A DNA stretch of 64,000 bases from Shewanella sp. 10N.286.48.A6 (GTDB lineage Bacteria; Pseudomonadota; Gammaproteobacteria; Enterobacterales; Shewanellaceae): assembly GCF_002873135.1 (NCBI RefSeq), contig NZ_MCVI01000022.1, positions 47,529-111,528 on the forward strand. Reading direction: 5' to 3'. A program made the translations under genes and the position numbers. Below, piece after piece: positions 16,022-24,357 of this stretch (positions are counted from its first letter, which is position 1; each line of letters begins with the position of its first letter). The notes under the pieces are model-generated. The model was not told the DNA's origin, did no database searches, and saw nothing but the letters and a program-made list of their open reading frames with translations.

Positions 16022-17359
16022 ATGTCATCAATTATCCGTCCATCAGATACCATTATCCAATCACCTTATCAGGCCAATATCACCACGCCAGATTGGATGA
16101 TCAGTGCGATGGAAAAAGTGATGCAATTTTACGTTGATCGTAATTTGCGTTTAGACACGGTTTCAGCGGAAATGATGCCAGCGCCAGTAGAAGGTAAAAA
16201 GTACATGCTGTATGCTCATGTACCTTTTTGTCATACCTTGTGTTCATACTGTACTTTCCATCGTTTCTTATTTAATGAAGATAAAGCTCGTCGCTATTTC
16301 GTGTCTTTACGCAAAGAAATGGATATGGTTAAAAACCTCGGTTACGATTTCGAATCTATGTACATCGGTGGTGGCACCACCACGGTATTAGAAGATGAAT
16401 TGGCTCGTACCATCGAGCATGCTAAAACCCTATTCCCGAATATTAAAGAGGTATCATGTGAATCCGATCCTCAGCACTTAGACAGTCCAGGATTTAAGCA
16501 GTTAGAAGGCTTAGTCGATCGTATGTCTATTGGTGTACAAAGCTTTAATGATGACATCTTGACCATGACAGACCGCATCGAGAAGTTCGGTACCGGTCAG
16601 CAAACATTTGATAAAATCATGGCGGCAAAAGAACTGTTCCCGATCATCAATGTTGATTTGATTTTTGGTTTCCGCGGTCAAACAGATGAAGTTATTCAGC
16701 ATGATTTAGATATGGCGTCTAAGCTAGACCCTCGTCAAATCACCACTTATCCATTGATGATTACTCACCAAACACGTAAGAGTGTTAAGGGTAAATTAGC
16801 CGCTCCTCATGGTGATATGGCCCGTCAGTATCGTCAAATTCTTAATACCTTAAATGGTCAATATACTCAGCTATCAGGTTGGGCATTTGGTAAAGCGCAG
16901 AACGAAGGCTTTGATGAGTATGTTATTGATTATGATGAATACTTAGGCGTAGGTTCAGGTTCATTTAGTTTCTTAGATGACACCTTATACGTGAATACCT
17001 TCTCGCTTAAAAAATACCAAGAGCGCATTGCCAATGGCAAAATGGGTGTCGAGCAACAAAAGCAATATGGCAAGAAAGAAGTGATGCAATATCGCTTCTT
17101 ACTGGGCATGTTCTCTGGTCGTTTATCACGTAAGTATTTCCGTGAAACCTTCGGCGTTAACTTAGATACCGCATTGTTTAAAGAAATGGCCTCAATGAGA
17201 GCCATTGGGGCAATTAAAAATGACCCGAACGATCCTGATAACCTCATTTGGACCGATAACGGTAAAATGATGGGCTTATTGATGATGAAAGAATTTTATT
17301 CAGGCATGGATAATGTTCGCGCTCAATTACGTAAACCCTTGCAAGCCGCTGATATGTAA
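16022..17359 (+). CDS. HemN/HemW-like radical SAM protein
   Basis: A 445-residue radical SAM enzyme with the cluster motif C70, C74, C77 (FCHTLCSYCTF) and the SAM-binding GGGTTT stretch soon after. It resembles the coproporphyrinogen III oxidase-like group, which includes HemN, HemW and HutW, but it is neither a clear HemN nor in a hut cluster. HutW-type haem-processing enzymes or a HemW-like haem chaperone are the closest ideas. AGGAATTGCC precedes the ATG. It stands alone between the second fdh operon and a PfkB kinase, with a strong terminator after it. FdhC needs haem b, so a link to haem is possible but not shown. Confidence 0.75.
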   Translation: MSSIIRPSDTIIQSPYQANITTPDWMISAMEKVMQFYVDRNLRLDTVSAEMMPAPVEGKKYMLYAHVPFCHTLCSYCTFHRFLFNEDKARRYFVSLRKEMDMVKNLGYDFESMYIGGGTTTVLEDELARTIEHAKTLFPNIKEVSCESDPQHLDSPGFKQLEGLVDRMSIGVQSFNDDILTMTDRIEKFGTGQQTFDKIMAAKELFPIINVDLIFGFRGQTDEVIQHDLDMASKLDPRQITTYPLMITHQTRKSVKGKLAAPHGDMARQYRQILNTLNGQYTQLSGWAFGKAQNEGFDEYVIDYDEYLGVGSGSFSFLDDTLYVNTFSLKKYQERIANGKMGVEQQKQYGKKEVMQYRFLLGMFSGRLSRKYFRETFGVNLDTALFKEMASMRAIGAIKNDPNDPDNLIWTDNGKMMGLLMMKEFYSGMDNVRAQLRKPLQAADM

Positions 17360-17388
17360 GCGCCCCAAGCTTGAGAAATAAGTTAATG

Positions 17389-17420
17389 AAAGGCAGTGAC
17401 CATGGTCACTGCCTTTTTTG
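17389..17420 (+). terminator. Terminator after HemN-like gene
   Basis: A 24-base perfect palindrome at 17391-17414 (half-site AGGCAGTGACC) is followed by six T residues. It lies inside the over-long reading frame of the next gene and so argues against that frame's first start codon. Confidence 0.9.
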
Positions 17421-17530
17421 TTATTTGCAGTATACTGATTTTGAATGCATCATCACTGTCCCACCATCCTCGTCATTTTTATCATGATGATTTTGGTGCA
17501 TTGGACATTGGATTGTTAAAAGAGACCGCT

Positions 17531-18385
17531 ATGGCTAATATTTTACTGCTTGCCAACATTAACTGTGACCGCTTACTGGAATTAGATAAACCGCTGCAAA
17601 CCGGAGGTCGCTTTCATTATCAAGATGGCGGCTTACGGCTCGGTGGCGGTGGTGCTAATACCGGCATCGGTTTGGTATGGGCTGGGCACAATGTCTCGTT
17701 AGTGAGCCAAGTGGGCTCTGACAAGATAGGTAATTGGATTTTGGCTCAAGCCAGCACCAAGGGGCTAGATTGCCGCTTAGTGGAACGCTTTGATGGCGCA
17801 ACCTGTGAAATGTTATTGGTGATGACGCCCGATGGTGAACGCACTATTATCCGCCCACAAAGACCCCTATTTGAACTAAGCACGCCGCCAAACTGGCAAC
17901 AATGGGATGCGCTATACACTAACTCATCAGCTAAAGGCATTAGTCAATGGACCGCATCAGCCCTTGATCATTGCTTGGTCGTATCGCAGTTAGCTAAAGA
18001 TGAGCGGGTACGACCATGCCATATTTTAATTGCTTCAATTACCGATATGCATGGCCGCTGTGATGACAATAAGTGGGATTTTGCCGCTAAAATTGCCGGT
18101 GAGTCATTGCAATACTTTGTGGTCACCGATGGCGAGAATGGGGCGATAGCCTATAGTGCCAATGAACAGTTTCATGTACCAGCAGTAACAGCGCAAGTGT
18201 TAGATACTACAGGGGCTGGAGATGCCTTTGCCGCAGGCTTAATTCATTATTTATGCCAGCAAAAAGCCATTACCCAAGCCATGGAAGAAGGGGCAAGATG
18301 GGCCGCCATTGCCGTGGCTACTGCCAGCTCAGTCCCAGGAGATGCGCTGCAGCATTATCTTCAATCAAAAAAACATAGTGAGTAA
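17531..18385 (+). CDS. PfkB-family carbohydrate kinase
   Basis: A 284-residue ribokinase-family sugar kinase. The N-terminal MANILLLANINCDRL, the LGGGGANTGIG substrate loop near residues 37-48 and the DTTGAGDAFAAG anion-hole/catalytic motif near 228-239 (Asp as base) define the family. The substrate cannot be read from the sequence; ribose, fructose or an adenosine-type sugar are all possible. I start at ATG 17531 because the in-frame start at 17396 lies within the upstream terminator. The ribosome binding site (AAAGAGA) is weak. It appears monocistronic. Confidence 0.85.
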   Translation: MANILLLANINCDRLLELDKPLQTGGRFHYQDGGLRLGGGGANTGIGLVWAGHNVSLVSQVGSDKIGNWILAQASTKGLDCRLVERFDGATCEMLLVMTPDGERTIIRPQRPLFELSTPPNWQQWDALYTNSSAKGISQWTASALDHCLVVSQLAKDERVRPCHILIASITDMHGRCDDNKWDFAAKIAGESLQYFVVTDGENGAIAYSANEQFHVPAVTAQVLDTTGAGDAFAAGLIHYLCQQKAITQAMEEGARWAAIAVATASSVPGDALQHYLQSKKHSE

Positions 18386-18489
18386 CTGAAATTAACTCAG
18401 TTTAAATAGTGGGCGAATATTTTAGGCTAATTGCTGTTAGTTATCATTTTACTGTCGCCTCAGGTCATATTTTTATCATAAAAGTGTCG

Positions 18490-18517
18490 TTGTTCTGTCA
18501 TGTGAGACGATTATTAT
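18490..18517 (+). promoter_or_regulatory. Candidate sigma-70 promoter for a small RNA
   Basis: TTGTTC (18490-18495) and TATTAT (18512-18517) are spaced by 16 bases. The only downstream transcription signal is the terminator at 18622, with no reading frame between. Confidence 0.4.
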
Positions 18518-18523
18518 GACAAG

Positions 18524-18657
18524 GTAACTTATTGAACAGGATGCTTTATATGGCTTTTTGTTGAAAAAGTTTCTTCCATTTCTGGGATACGTTAATGCCC
18601 AATGTAATTTGAAAGATTTATGCCCCTGCAATCTCCCCATTTGCAGGGGCTTTTTGT
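18524..18657 (+). ncRNA. Candidate small regulatory RNA
   Basis: A stretch of about 130 bases between a plausible promoter and a GC-rich terminator has no credible open frame and lies 140 bases beyond the kinase stop. The end structure, a stable hairpin with a long T run, is typical of Hfq-binding RNAs. It could also be just the 3' untranslated region of the kinase transcript. I do not recognise a known family. Confidence 0.35.
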
Positions 18658-18659
18658 TT
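18620..18659 (+). terminator. Rho-independent terminator, orphan
   Basis: GCCCCTGCAA (18622-18631) pairs with TTGCAGGGGC (18641-18650), followed by TTTTTGTTT. It is 236 bases after the kinase gene. Confidence 0.85.
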
Positions 18660-18780
18660 AGCATCGCTCTTTTGTGTTAGGGCTAAAAATGCGCTTTGAA
18701 AATTCCCTATAGTAAGCACTGCTATAAGCCTGCTATATTCTTAAATAATCCAATCCCTTGTTAATTAAGAGTTACTGCTC

Positions 18781-19491
18781 ATGGATGCTCAGTTGCTGGT
18801 TAAAAAAATTTCCGCTTTATATCAAGGAGAACAAGTTAGTGCTCTTGGTGATCAGACGCACCTTATTGATAGTGGCATTAACAATAAACAACTCGCCCAA
18901 ACCCTTATCGTCTCCAAGCTGGGCGTAACAGGCGATGGCCAAGCAGATCCACAGCATCATGGCGGCAGCGATCGGGTACTGCATCACTTTCCTCGAGAGC
19001 ATTATGGCCAATATCGTCGTTGGGATTTAATGGCAGGTTTTAAAGATGCGCCTGCCATGGGCGAAAATATCAGTAGCGTTGGCTTAGATGAATCACAGGT
19101 CAATATTGGCGATATTATTCAAATTGGCACTACGCTATTGCAAGTCACCCAGCCTCGTTCGCCCTGTTTTAAGCTTAACTTACAGTTTGGTCACCCTCAA
19201 TTTGCCCTTGCTATGCAACAAACTGCGATGTGTGGTTGGTTTTATAAAGTCTTGCAACAAGGTGAAATTAACGCTGGTGATAGCATTTATTTAGTCGAGC
19301 GAAAATCGAATATCTCTATTGCTGAGGCGATGAAAATTTACTTTCTAGCAGAAGTGAATATCGAACAATATTCGACTCTGTTGCACTGTGAAGGGTTAGC
19401 GCAAACTTGGGTTGCTAGCTTACAAAACCGAATTCAAACGCAAACAATAGAGAACTGGCATTACCGTTTATATGGGCCAGCGCAAAACTAG
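18781..19491 (+). CDS. MOSC-domain protein, YiiM-like
   Basis: A 236-residue MOSC-domain protein of the YiiM type, which in E. coli depends on molybdenum cofactor and detoxifies N-hydroxylated bases. The central HHGGSDRVLHHFPREHY block and RSPCFKLN near residue 128, whose Cys is the expected Moco ligand, are the key marks. An extra C-terminal segment of about 70 residues is typical of YiiM. Its presence between fdh and moa genes fits the molybdenum theme of the region. The ATG follows GAGTTACTGCTC, a weak ribosome binding site. Confidence 0.85.
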   Translation: MDAQLLVKKISALYQGEQVSALGDQTHLIDSGINNKQLAQTLIVSKLGVTGDGQADPQHHGGSDRVLHHFPREHYGQYRRWDLMAGFKDAPAMGENISSVGLDESQVNIGDIIQIGTTLLQVTQPRSPCFKLNLQFGHPQFALAMQQTAMCGWFYKVLQQGEINAGDSIYLVERKSNISIAEAMKIYFLAEVNIEQYSTLLHCEGLAQTWVASLQNRIQTQTIENWHYRLYGPAQN

Positions 19492-19540
19492 AAACAGCGA
19501 CATCAAAATCAAATCAGTAATATAAATAATAGGGAAAATC

Positions 19541-19900
19541 ATGAGTGATTCAGTGGATACAGTAGAAAAAGAAGCACGTAATATGGGCTTGTTGGTGTAT
19601 GCGGCAAGTTTTGCTGGTTATATTATTCCACTGGGCAGCATTATTGGACCACTAATCGTGTGGTTGATGAAACGTGATGAATTTAAATTTGTTGATGAGT
19701 GCGGGAAAAACTGTCTCAACTTTAAATTGAGTTTACTCATTTATGCCATCGTCAGTTCTATTTTAGCCTTTATTGGTATTGGCTTTATATTGCTTATTCT
19801 TTTAGGGTTGATGGATATCATTTGTACCATTATTGCCATTATCAGGGCAGGCGAAGGTATCGCATATCGCTATCCATTAACGATTAACTTCATAAAGTAA
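19541..19900 (+). CDS. DUF4870 (Tic20-like) small membrane protein
   Basis: A 119-residue inner-membrane protein with three hydrophobic helices and the pattern of DUF4870: an N-terminal helix, a cytoplasmic WLMKRDEFKFVDECGKN loop, and two C-terminal helices. Function is unknown. AGGGAAA precedes the ATG. It is followed by a terminator shared with the converging ETF:quinone oxidoreductase gene. Confidence 0.8.
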   Translation: MSDSVDTVEKEARNMGLLVYAASFAGYIIPLGSIIGPLIVWLMKRDEFKFVDECGKNCLNFKLSLLIYAIVSSILAFIGIGFILLILLGLMDIICTIIAIIRAGEGIAYRYPLTINFIK

Positions 19901-19939
19901 TGACGTTGAAAATCATTTAGAGTCTATATTGCTTGCAAC

Positions 19940-19971
19940 AAAAAGCCGCATTGTTTATATGCGGCTTTTTA
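19940..19971. terminator. Bidirectional terminator
   Basis: AAAAGCCGCAT pairs with ATGCGGCTTTTT. The A run on one side and the T run on the other serve both converging genes. Confidence 0.85.
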
Positions 19972-19997
19972 GTGGCTGAAACACATCTAAATAAAGA

Positions 19998-21650
19998 TTA
20001 CATGTTCGGGTAGTTTGGACCACCGCCACCTTCAGGGGTGACCCAAGTGATATTTTGACTTGGATCTTTAATGTCGCATGTTTTGCAGTGAATACAATTT
20101 TGCGCATTAATCACAAACTTGTTTTCAGCGCCGTCGGTAACCACTTCATACACGCCAGCAGGGCAGTAACGCTGAGCTGGCTCGTTGAACTTAACTAGGT
20201 TTACCGCGATAGGGATCGAAGGGTCTTTTAAATGTAAATGACACTGCTGATCTTCTTCATGGTAAGTATTAGATAGGTAAACTGACGATAATTTATCGAA
20301 ACTTAATTTGCCATCAGGTTTAGGGTACTGAATTTCTTTGAAGTCTTTAGCTAAGCCCATTTCTGCATGATCTGGAGCTTCATCACGTAAGGTGATTGGA
20401 AATTTACCGCCGAACCAGTTTTGGTCGATATAGTTAAATGCACCGCCAAGGTAAGTACCAAACTTATGTAAAGCAGGGCCAAAATTGCGAGATTTAACCA
20501 GCTCTTCATGGAGCCAGCTTTTTTCTATGCGCGTTTGGAAACAATCTAAATCTTTACCTGCTTCAACCCCAGCCATTAATGCTTCCGCTAAGGTTTCTGC
20601 AGCGACAATACCGCTCTTCATTGCGGTATGGGTGCCTTTAATTTTGGCAAAGTTTAGCGTACCTGCATCACAACCAATTAATAAGCCGCCAGGAAAGCTC
20701 ATTTTAGGTAATGAGTTAAGCCCACCTTTTGCAATTGCTCTTGCGCCATAAGTAATACGCTCACCACCCGATAAAGTTTGTGCGATAACCGGATGCTGTT
20801 TATAACGCTGAAATTCATCGAACGGACTGATGTGAGGGTTTTTATAGTTAAGGTCGATAATCAGTCCAACTGCCACTTGATTGTCTTCCATATGGTATAA
20901 GAAGCCGCCACCAGATGCACCATCATTTAAGGGCCAGCCACCTGTGTGTACCACTTTACCTTGCTGATGCTGTTCAGCAGGGATTTTCCACATTTCCTTA
21001 AAGCCTAAGCCGTAATGCTGTGGTGTTTTACCATTATCTAAATGATATTTTGCAATTAACTCTTTACCTAAATGACCACGACAACCTTCTGAAACCACCG
21101 TGTATTTAGCATGCAGCTCCATACCCGGCATATAGCTGTCTTTAGGCTGGCCATCAATGCCGACACCCATATCGCCAATTAAAATACCTTTGACGCTATT
21201 ATCGGTATTGTAAAGTACCTCACTGGCCGCAAAACCAGGGAAAATTTCTACCCCTAATGCTTCAGCGCGCTCAGCTAACCAGCGAGCGAGGTTACCGACA
21301 CTGATGATGTAGTTGCCATCATTGTGCATGGTTTTTGGCACTAAGCTATTGGACATAAGCTGAGATTTACTATCAGAGCTCAATAGGTAGATTTCATCGT
21401 GAGAGACTTTAGTATTAAGTGGAATGTCTGAATCGCGCCAATCAGAGAATAGCTCATCCAATACCGTTGGTTCAAATACGGCACCGGACAGAATATGAGC
21501 GCCGACTTCAGATCCTTTCTCAACCACGCAGACAGTCATTTCCTTGCCTGCATCTTGTGATATTTGCATTAATCGACAAGCAGTCGCGAGTCCGGCAGGG
21601 CCAGCACCAACGATAACTACGTCGAATTCCATTGATTCGCGTTCCATCAT
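19998..21650 (-). CDS. Electron-transfer flavoprotein:ubiquinone oxidoreductase
   Basis: This 550-residue membrane-associated flavoprotein takes electrons from ETF, generated in fatty-acid and amino-acid oxidation, and reduces ubiquinone. The N-terminal FAD site is VVIVGAGPAGLATA, and a second FAD/quinone region contains GCDAGTLN and KGTHTAMKSG. The C-terminal ferredoxin domain has CPAGVYE and CIHCKTCD with a further Cys pattern binding one [4Fe-4S]. AAGGTG lies just upstream of the first of two adjacent ATGs. It is divergent from moaA. Confidence 0.95.
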   Translation of the reverse strand: MMERESMEFDVVIVGAGPAGLATACRLMQISQDAGKEMTVCVVEKGSEVGAHILSGAVFEPTVLDELFSDWRDSDIPLNTKVSHDEIYLLSSDSKSQLMSNSLVPKTMHNDGNYIISVGNLARWLAERAEALGVEIFPGFAASEVLYNTDNSVKGILIGDMGVGIDGQPKDSYMPGMELHAKYTVVSEGCRGHLGKELIAKYHLDNGKTPQHYGLGFKEMWKIPAEQHQQGKVVHTGGWPLNDGASGGGFLYHMEDNQVAVGLIIDLNYKNPHISPFDEFQRYKQHPVIAQTLSGGERITYGARAIAKGGLNSLPKMSFPGGLLIGCDAGTLNFAKIKGTHTAMKSGIVAAETLAEALMAGVEAGKDLDCFQTRIEKSWLHEELVKSRNFGPALHKFGTYLGGAFNYIDQNWFGGKFPITLRDEAPDHAEMGLAKDFKEIQYPKPDGKLSFDKLSSVYLSNTYHEEDQQCHLHLKDPSIPIAVNLVKFNEPAQRYCPAGVYEVVTDGAENKFVINAQNCIHCKTCDIKDPSQNITWVTPEGGGGPNYPNM

Positions 21651-21847
21651 TTCACCTTAGTTCTTAATTTCCCGTTTTATGGCGGGTTTGTTATTTTTTT
21701 GTTTTACTCACCTTACCTTAAAATTGCTAAAGGTCACAGTAGCAAGTGAGATTTTAAGCTCGTGAGCTGGCTCGCAAATATTTACAGATTTTTGACTAAC
21801 TGGGACAAAATGTCATAAAAAGATACTGATTCGAGCGAATTTAGGCC

Positions 21848-21853
21848 TATAAT
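21848..21853 (+). promoter_or_regulatory. -10 element of the moa-mod operon
   Basis: A consensus TATAAT places transcription start near 21860, directly at the head of the candidate riboswitch. The -35 match (TACTGA at 21824) is weak, which suggests an activator or low basal use. Confidence 0.5.
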
Positions 21854-21860
21854 TAAGTCT

Positions 21861-21962
21861 GACGGTTCTCCGAGCTTTATGTCCTACGTCCACAGATATG
21901 GATATTTAGCCGTGGTAATTATGCCACCGGGGTCAGCAAAGAAATGCGCTTACCTCCCACAC
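21861..21962 (+). promoter_or_regulatory. Probable molybdenum cofactor (Moco) RNA motif
   Basis: The moaA leader contains CTCCGAGC (21868-21875), a GTGG/CCAC stem (21912-21915 with 21924-21927), ACCGGGGTCAGC and then ATGCGCTTACCTCCCA before the start codon. These blocks and their order match the Moco RNA motif described upstream of moaA in gammaproteobacteria, where Moco is thought to repress the operon. The final CCTCCC could hide the GGAAAGG ribosome binding site at 21965. The match was made by eye and not by covariance search. Confidence 0.75.
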
Positions 21963-21976
21963 TTGGAAAGGTTAAC

Positions 21977-22957
21977 ATGTCCCAATTACAAGACAGTTTC
22001 GGTCGAAGGTTTCACTATTTGCGAATGTCAGTCACTGATGTTTGTAACTTCAAATGCACCTATTGCCTCCCAGATGGTTACAGACCTGATGGCAAACCTA
22101 AGTTTCTCGCGTTAAATGAAATTGAAAATTTAGTGGCAGCTTTTGGTGAAGTAGGCACCCAAAAAATCCGCATCACCGGTGGTGAGCCAACCTTACGTAA
22201 AGATTTCACAGATATCATTCGTATCGTTGCAGACAATGACAATATCAAAACCATTGCTACCACCACTAATGGCTATCGTCTCGAGAAAAATGCCAAAGAA
22301 TGGTATGACGCCGGACTTAGACGCATCAATGTGTCGGTTGATAGCTTAGATCCTAAGATGTTTTATCAAATCACTGGTGAGAACAAATTTGATGAAGTCA
22401 TGCGTGGCATTGATGCTGCACTTGATGCAGGTTTTGAGCGAATCAAAATCAATGCAGTCTTACTCAAAGGGCTTAATGATAAAGATTTGCCCCGTTTTCT
22501 GCAGTGGATAAAGAATACGCCGATTGATTTGCGTTTTATCGAACTGATGGAAACAGGCTTAGGCCATGATTATTTCAACGCTCATCATCTAGCTGGACTC
22601 GATATTAAGTTAAAACTTGAGTCAGAAGGTTGGTTATATGATCTTCCTGATGTAGATGATGGTCCTGCGCAAAATTTCAGTCACCCAGATTACCAAGGTC
22701 GTATAGGGCTTATCATGCCTTATGCGAAGAACTTCTGTGCCAGCTGTAACCGTTTACGAGTGTCGGCCAAAGGTAAATTGCATTTGTGTTTATTTACCGA
22801 AACCGGTCTGGACTTACGTGACTTATTGCAGCACGAGTCTCAGCGCGCCGAGTTAATTGAGCGCTTACATGGCCAATTAGCCCAGAAAAAAGAAACCCAT
22901 TATCTCCACCAAGGTATCACGGGTGTCACCAAGCACTTAGCCTCTATTGGCGGTTAA
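21977..22957 (+). CDS. moaA: MoaA, GTP 3',8-cyclase
   Basis: The first enzyme of molybdopterin synthesis: a radical SAM protein that converts GTP to 3',8-cyclo-GTP. The N-terminal cluster is C23, C27, C30 (VCNFKCTYC), and the C-terminal cluster is in FCASCNRLRVSAKGKLHLC. The protein ends with the GG tail needed for activity. ATG 21977, with GGAAAGG upstream, gives 326 residues, the usual length. An in-frame ATG at 21944 lies inside the riboswitch. It heads an operon with moaC, moaD, moaE and modABC; moaB is absent from it. Confidence 0.97.
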   Translation: MSQLQDSFGRRFHYLRMSVTDVCNFKCTYCLPDGYRPDGKPKFLALNEIENLVAAFGEVGTQKIRITGGEPTLRKDFTDIIRIVADNDNIKTIATTTNGYRLEKNAKEWYDAGLRRINVSVDSLDPKMFYQITGENKFDEVMRGIDAALDAGFERIKINAVLLKGLNDKDLPRFLQWIKNTPIDLRFIELMETGLGHDYFNAHHLAGLDIKLKLESEGWLYDLPDVDDGPAQNFSHPDYQGRIGLIMPYAKNFCASCNRLRVSAKGKLHLCLFTETGLDLRDLLQHESQRAELIERLHGQLAQKKETHYLHQGITGVTKHLASIGG

Positions 22958-23021
22958 GCTGCTGCGGTTTACTTATATTTGAATAATTTTTTACTCTCAA
23001 GATTCTATAAGGCAAGTTAGC

Positions 23022-23504
23022 ATGAGCAATTGTTTTACCCATATCAATGCCGATGGCAATGCCCACATGGTTGATGTCACAGAAAAAAATATCACTGAGC
23101 GTGAAGCTCGCGCCGAAGCCTTTATTGATATGGCGCCAAGTACGTTAGAGATGATCATGAGCGGTAGTCACCATAAAGGTGATGTGTTTGCTACTGCGCG
23201 TATTGCCGGTATCCAAGCCGCGAAAAAGACCTCAGATCTGATCCCATTATGTCATCCATTAATGCTGACCAAAGTGGAAGTAGACCTTGAAGCGCAGCCA
23301 GAACTTAATCGCGTCAGGATCACCAGCTTATGTAAGTTATCAGGTAAGACGGGCGTTGAAATGGAAGCATTAACAGCTGCCTCAGTCGCTGCATTAACCA
23401 TTTACGATATGTGTAAAGCGGTGCAAAAAGACATGATCATTTCCCAAGTACGTTTACTTGAAAAACGTGGCGGCAAATCAGGTCATTTCCAAGCTGAAGA
23501 TTAG
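23022..23504 (+). CDS. moaC: MoaC, cyclic pyranopterin monophosphate synthase
   Basis: Works after MoaA to form cyclic pyranopterin monophosphate. The 160-residue protein has the family stretches [21 protein letters not shown] near residue 75, [17 protein letters not shown] and [11 protein letters not shown], which include the catalytic Lys and Asp. AAGGCAAG precedes the ATG. The 65-base gap from moaA shows no signals. Confidence 0.97.
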   Translation: MSNCFTHINADGNAHMVDVTEKNITEREARAEAFIDMAPSTLEMIMSGSHHKGDVFATARIAGIQAAKKTSDLIPLCHPLMLTKVEVDLEAQPELNRVRITSLCKLSGKTGVEMEALTAASVAALTIYDMCKAVQKDMIISQVRLLEKRGGKSGHFQAED

Positions 23505-23515
23505 CCGGCAGCGCT

Positions 23516-23539
23516 TAACTAGCACTATCGCGCTAGTTA
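23516..23539 (+). other. Intercistronic hairpin between moaC and moaD
   Basis: TAACTAGC (23516-23523) and GCTAGTTA (23532-23539) enclose an 8-base loop. There is no T run, and the operon continues. Confidence 0.4.
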
Positions 23540-23615
23540 TCAATGCGAGTTAGCAACATCAGCTATAAAGATAAAATATTAGCCATTTTGAAATTTTGAA
23601 AGACGAGAGATTGAC

Positions 23616-23864
23616 ATGATCCAGGTCCTTTTTTTTGCACAAGTAAGAGAGTTACTCGGCACCGCTAAAGTAGAAGTTGCTGCTGATGGCGTTAGCAATA
23701 CTGAACAATTACGTGCAGCCCTAGCCGCTAAAGATGAAAAGTGGGCTAAAGTACTCACCTCAGATAAATTATTAGTTGCCGTTAATCAAACCATGAGTTC
23801 ATGGGATGCAGCGGTTAAAGATGGCGATGAAGTGGCCTTTTTCCCACCTGTCACTGGAGGCTAA
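23616..23864 (+). CDS. moaD: MoaD, molybdopterin synthase small subunit
   Basis: An 82-residue ubiquitin-like sulfur carrier ending in the required Gly-Gly (FFPPVTGG), which MoeB adenylates and which is then thiocarboxylated. With MoaE it converts cyclic pyranopterin monophosphate to molybdopterin. It lies two bases before moaE. Confidence 0.96.
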   Translation: MIQVLFFAQVRELLGTAKVEVAADGVSNTEQLRAALAAKDEKWAKVLTSDKLLVAVNQTMSSWDAAVKDGDEVAFFPPVTGG

Positions 23865-23866
23865 CC

Positions 23867-24343
23867 ATGAGCCAAGTGAATACTAAACAAGTGGTGAGAG
23901 TACAAACCAAAGACTTTAATGTCGCCGATGAGTACGCCGCTATTGCACAAGATAACAGTGATGGCGCAGTGGTGACCTTTGCCGGTAAAGTGCGTGACTT
24001 TAATGACGGCAGCGCAGTGACTGATCTCACCCTTGAGCATTACCCTGGCATGACTGAAGCGGTATTAGTGCAACTGGCTGAGCAAGCCTATGCTCGCTGG
24101 CCGCTGAATTATGTCACAATTATTCACCGTGTTGGCCGTATGGAGCTTGGTGAGCAAATCGTGTTTATCGGTGTTACCAGTGCCCACCGTAAAGCCGCTT
24201 TTGCAGCCTGTGAGTTCTTAATCGACTTTTTAAAAACCAAAGCACCATTTTGGAAACTAGAAGCTGGTGAGCAAGGCAATAATTGGGTTGAAGCCCGTGA
24301 TTCAGATGAGCAAGCAGCCACTATGTGGAATGAATCTAAATAG
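23867..24343 (+). CDS. moaE: MoaE, molybdopterin synthase catalytic subunit
   Basis: The 158-residue catalytic partner of MoaD. The motifs VTFAGKVRDFN, LEHYPGM, IHRVGRMELGEQIV and KTKAPFWKLE hold the conserved catalytic Lys residues. GGAGGCTAACC just upstream overlaps the end of moaD, so the two subunits are translationally coupled. Confidence 0.97.
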   Translation: MSQVNTKQVVRVQTKDFNVADEYAAIAQDNSDGAVVTFAGKVRDFNDGSAVTDLTLEHYPGMTEAVLVQLAEQAYARWPLNYVTIIHRVGRMELGEQIVFIGVTSAHRKAAFAACEFLIDFLKTKAPFWKLEAGEQGNNWVEARDSDEQAATMWNESK

Positions 24344-24357
24344 CATAGGATGCTGAC

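Noticed and set aside
17396..17530. 45-residue N-terminal extension of the PfkB kinase
   Set aside because: It begins inside the terminator of the preceding gene and is not part of the kinase fold.
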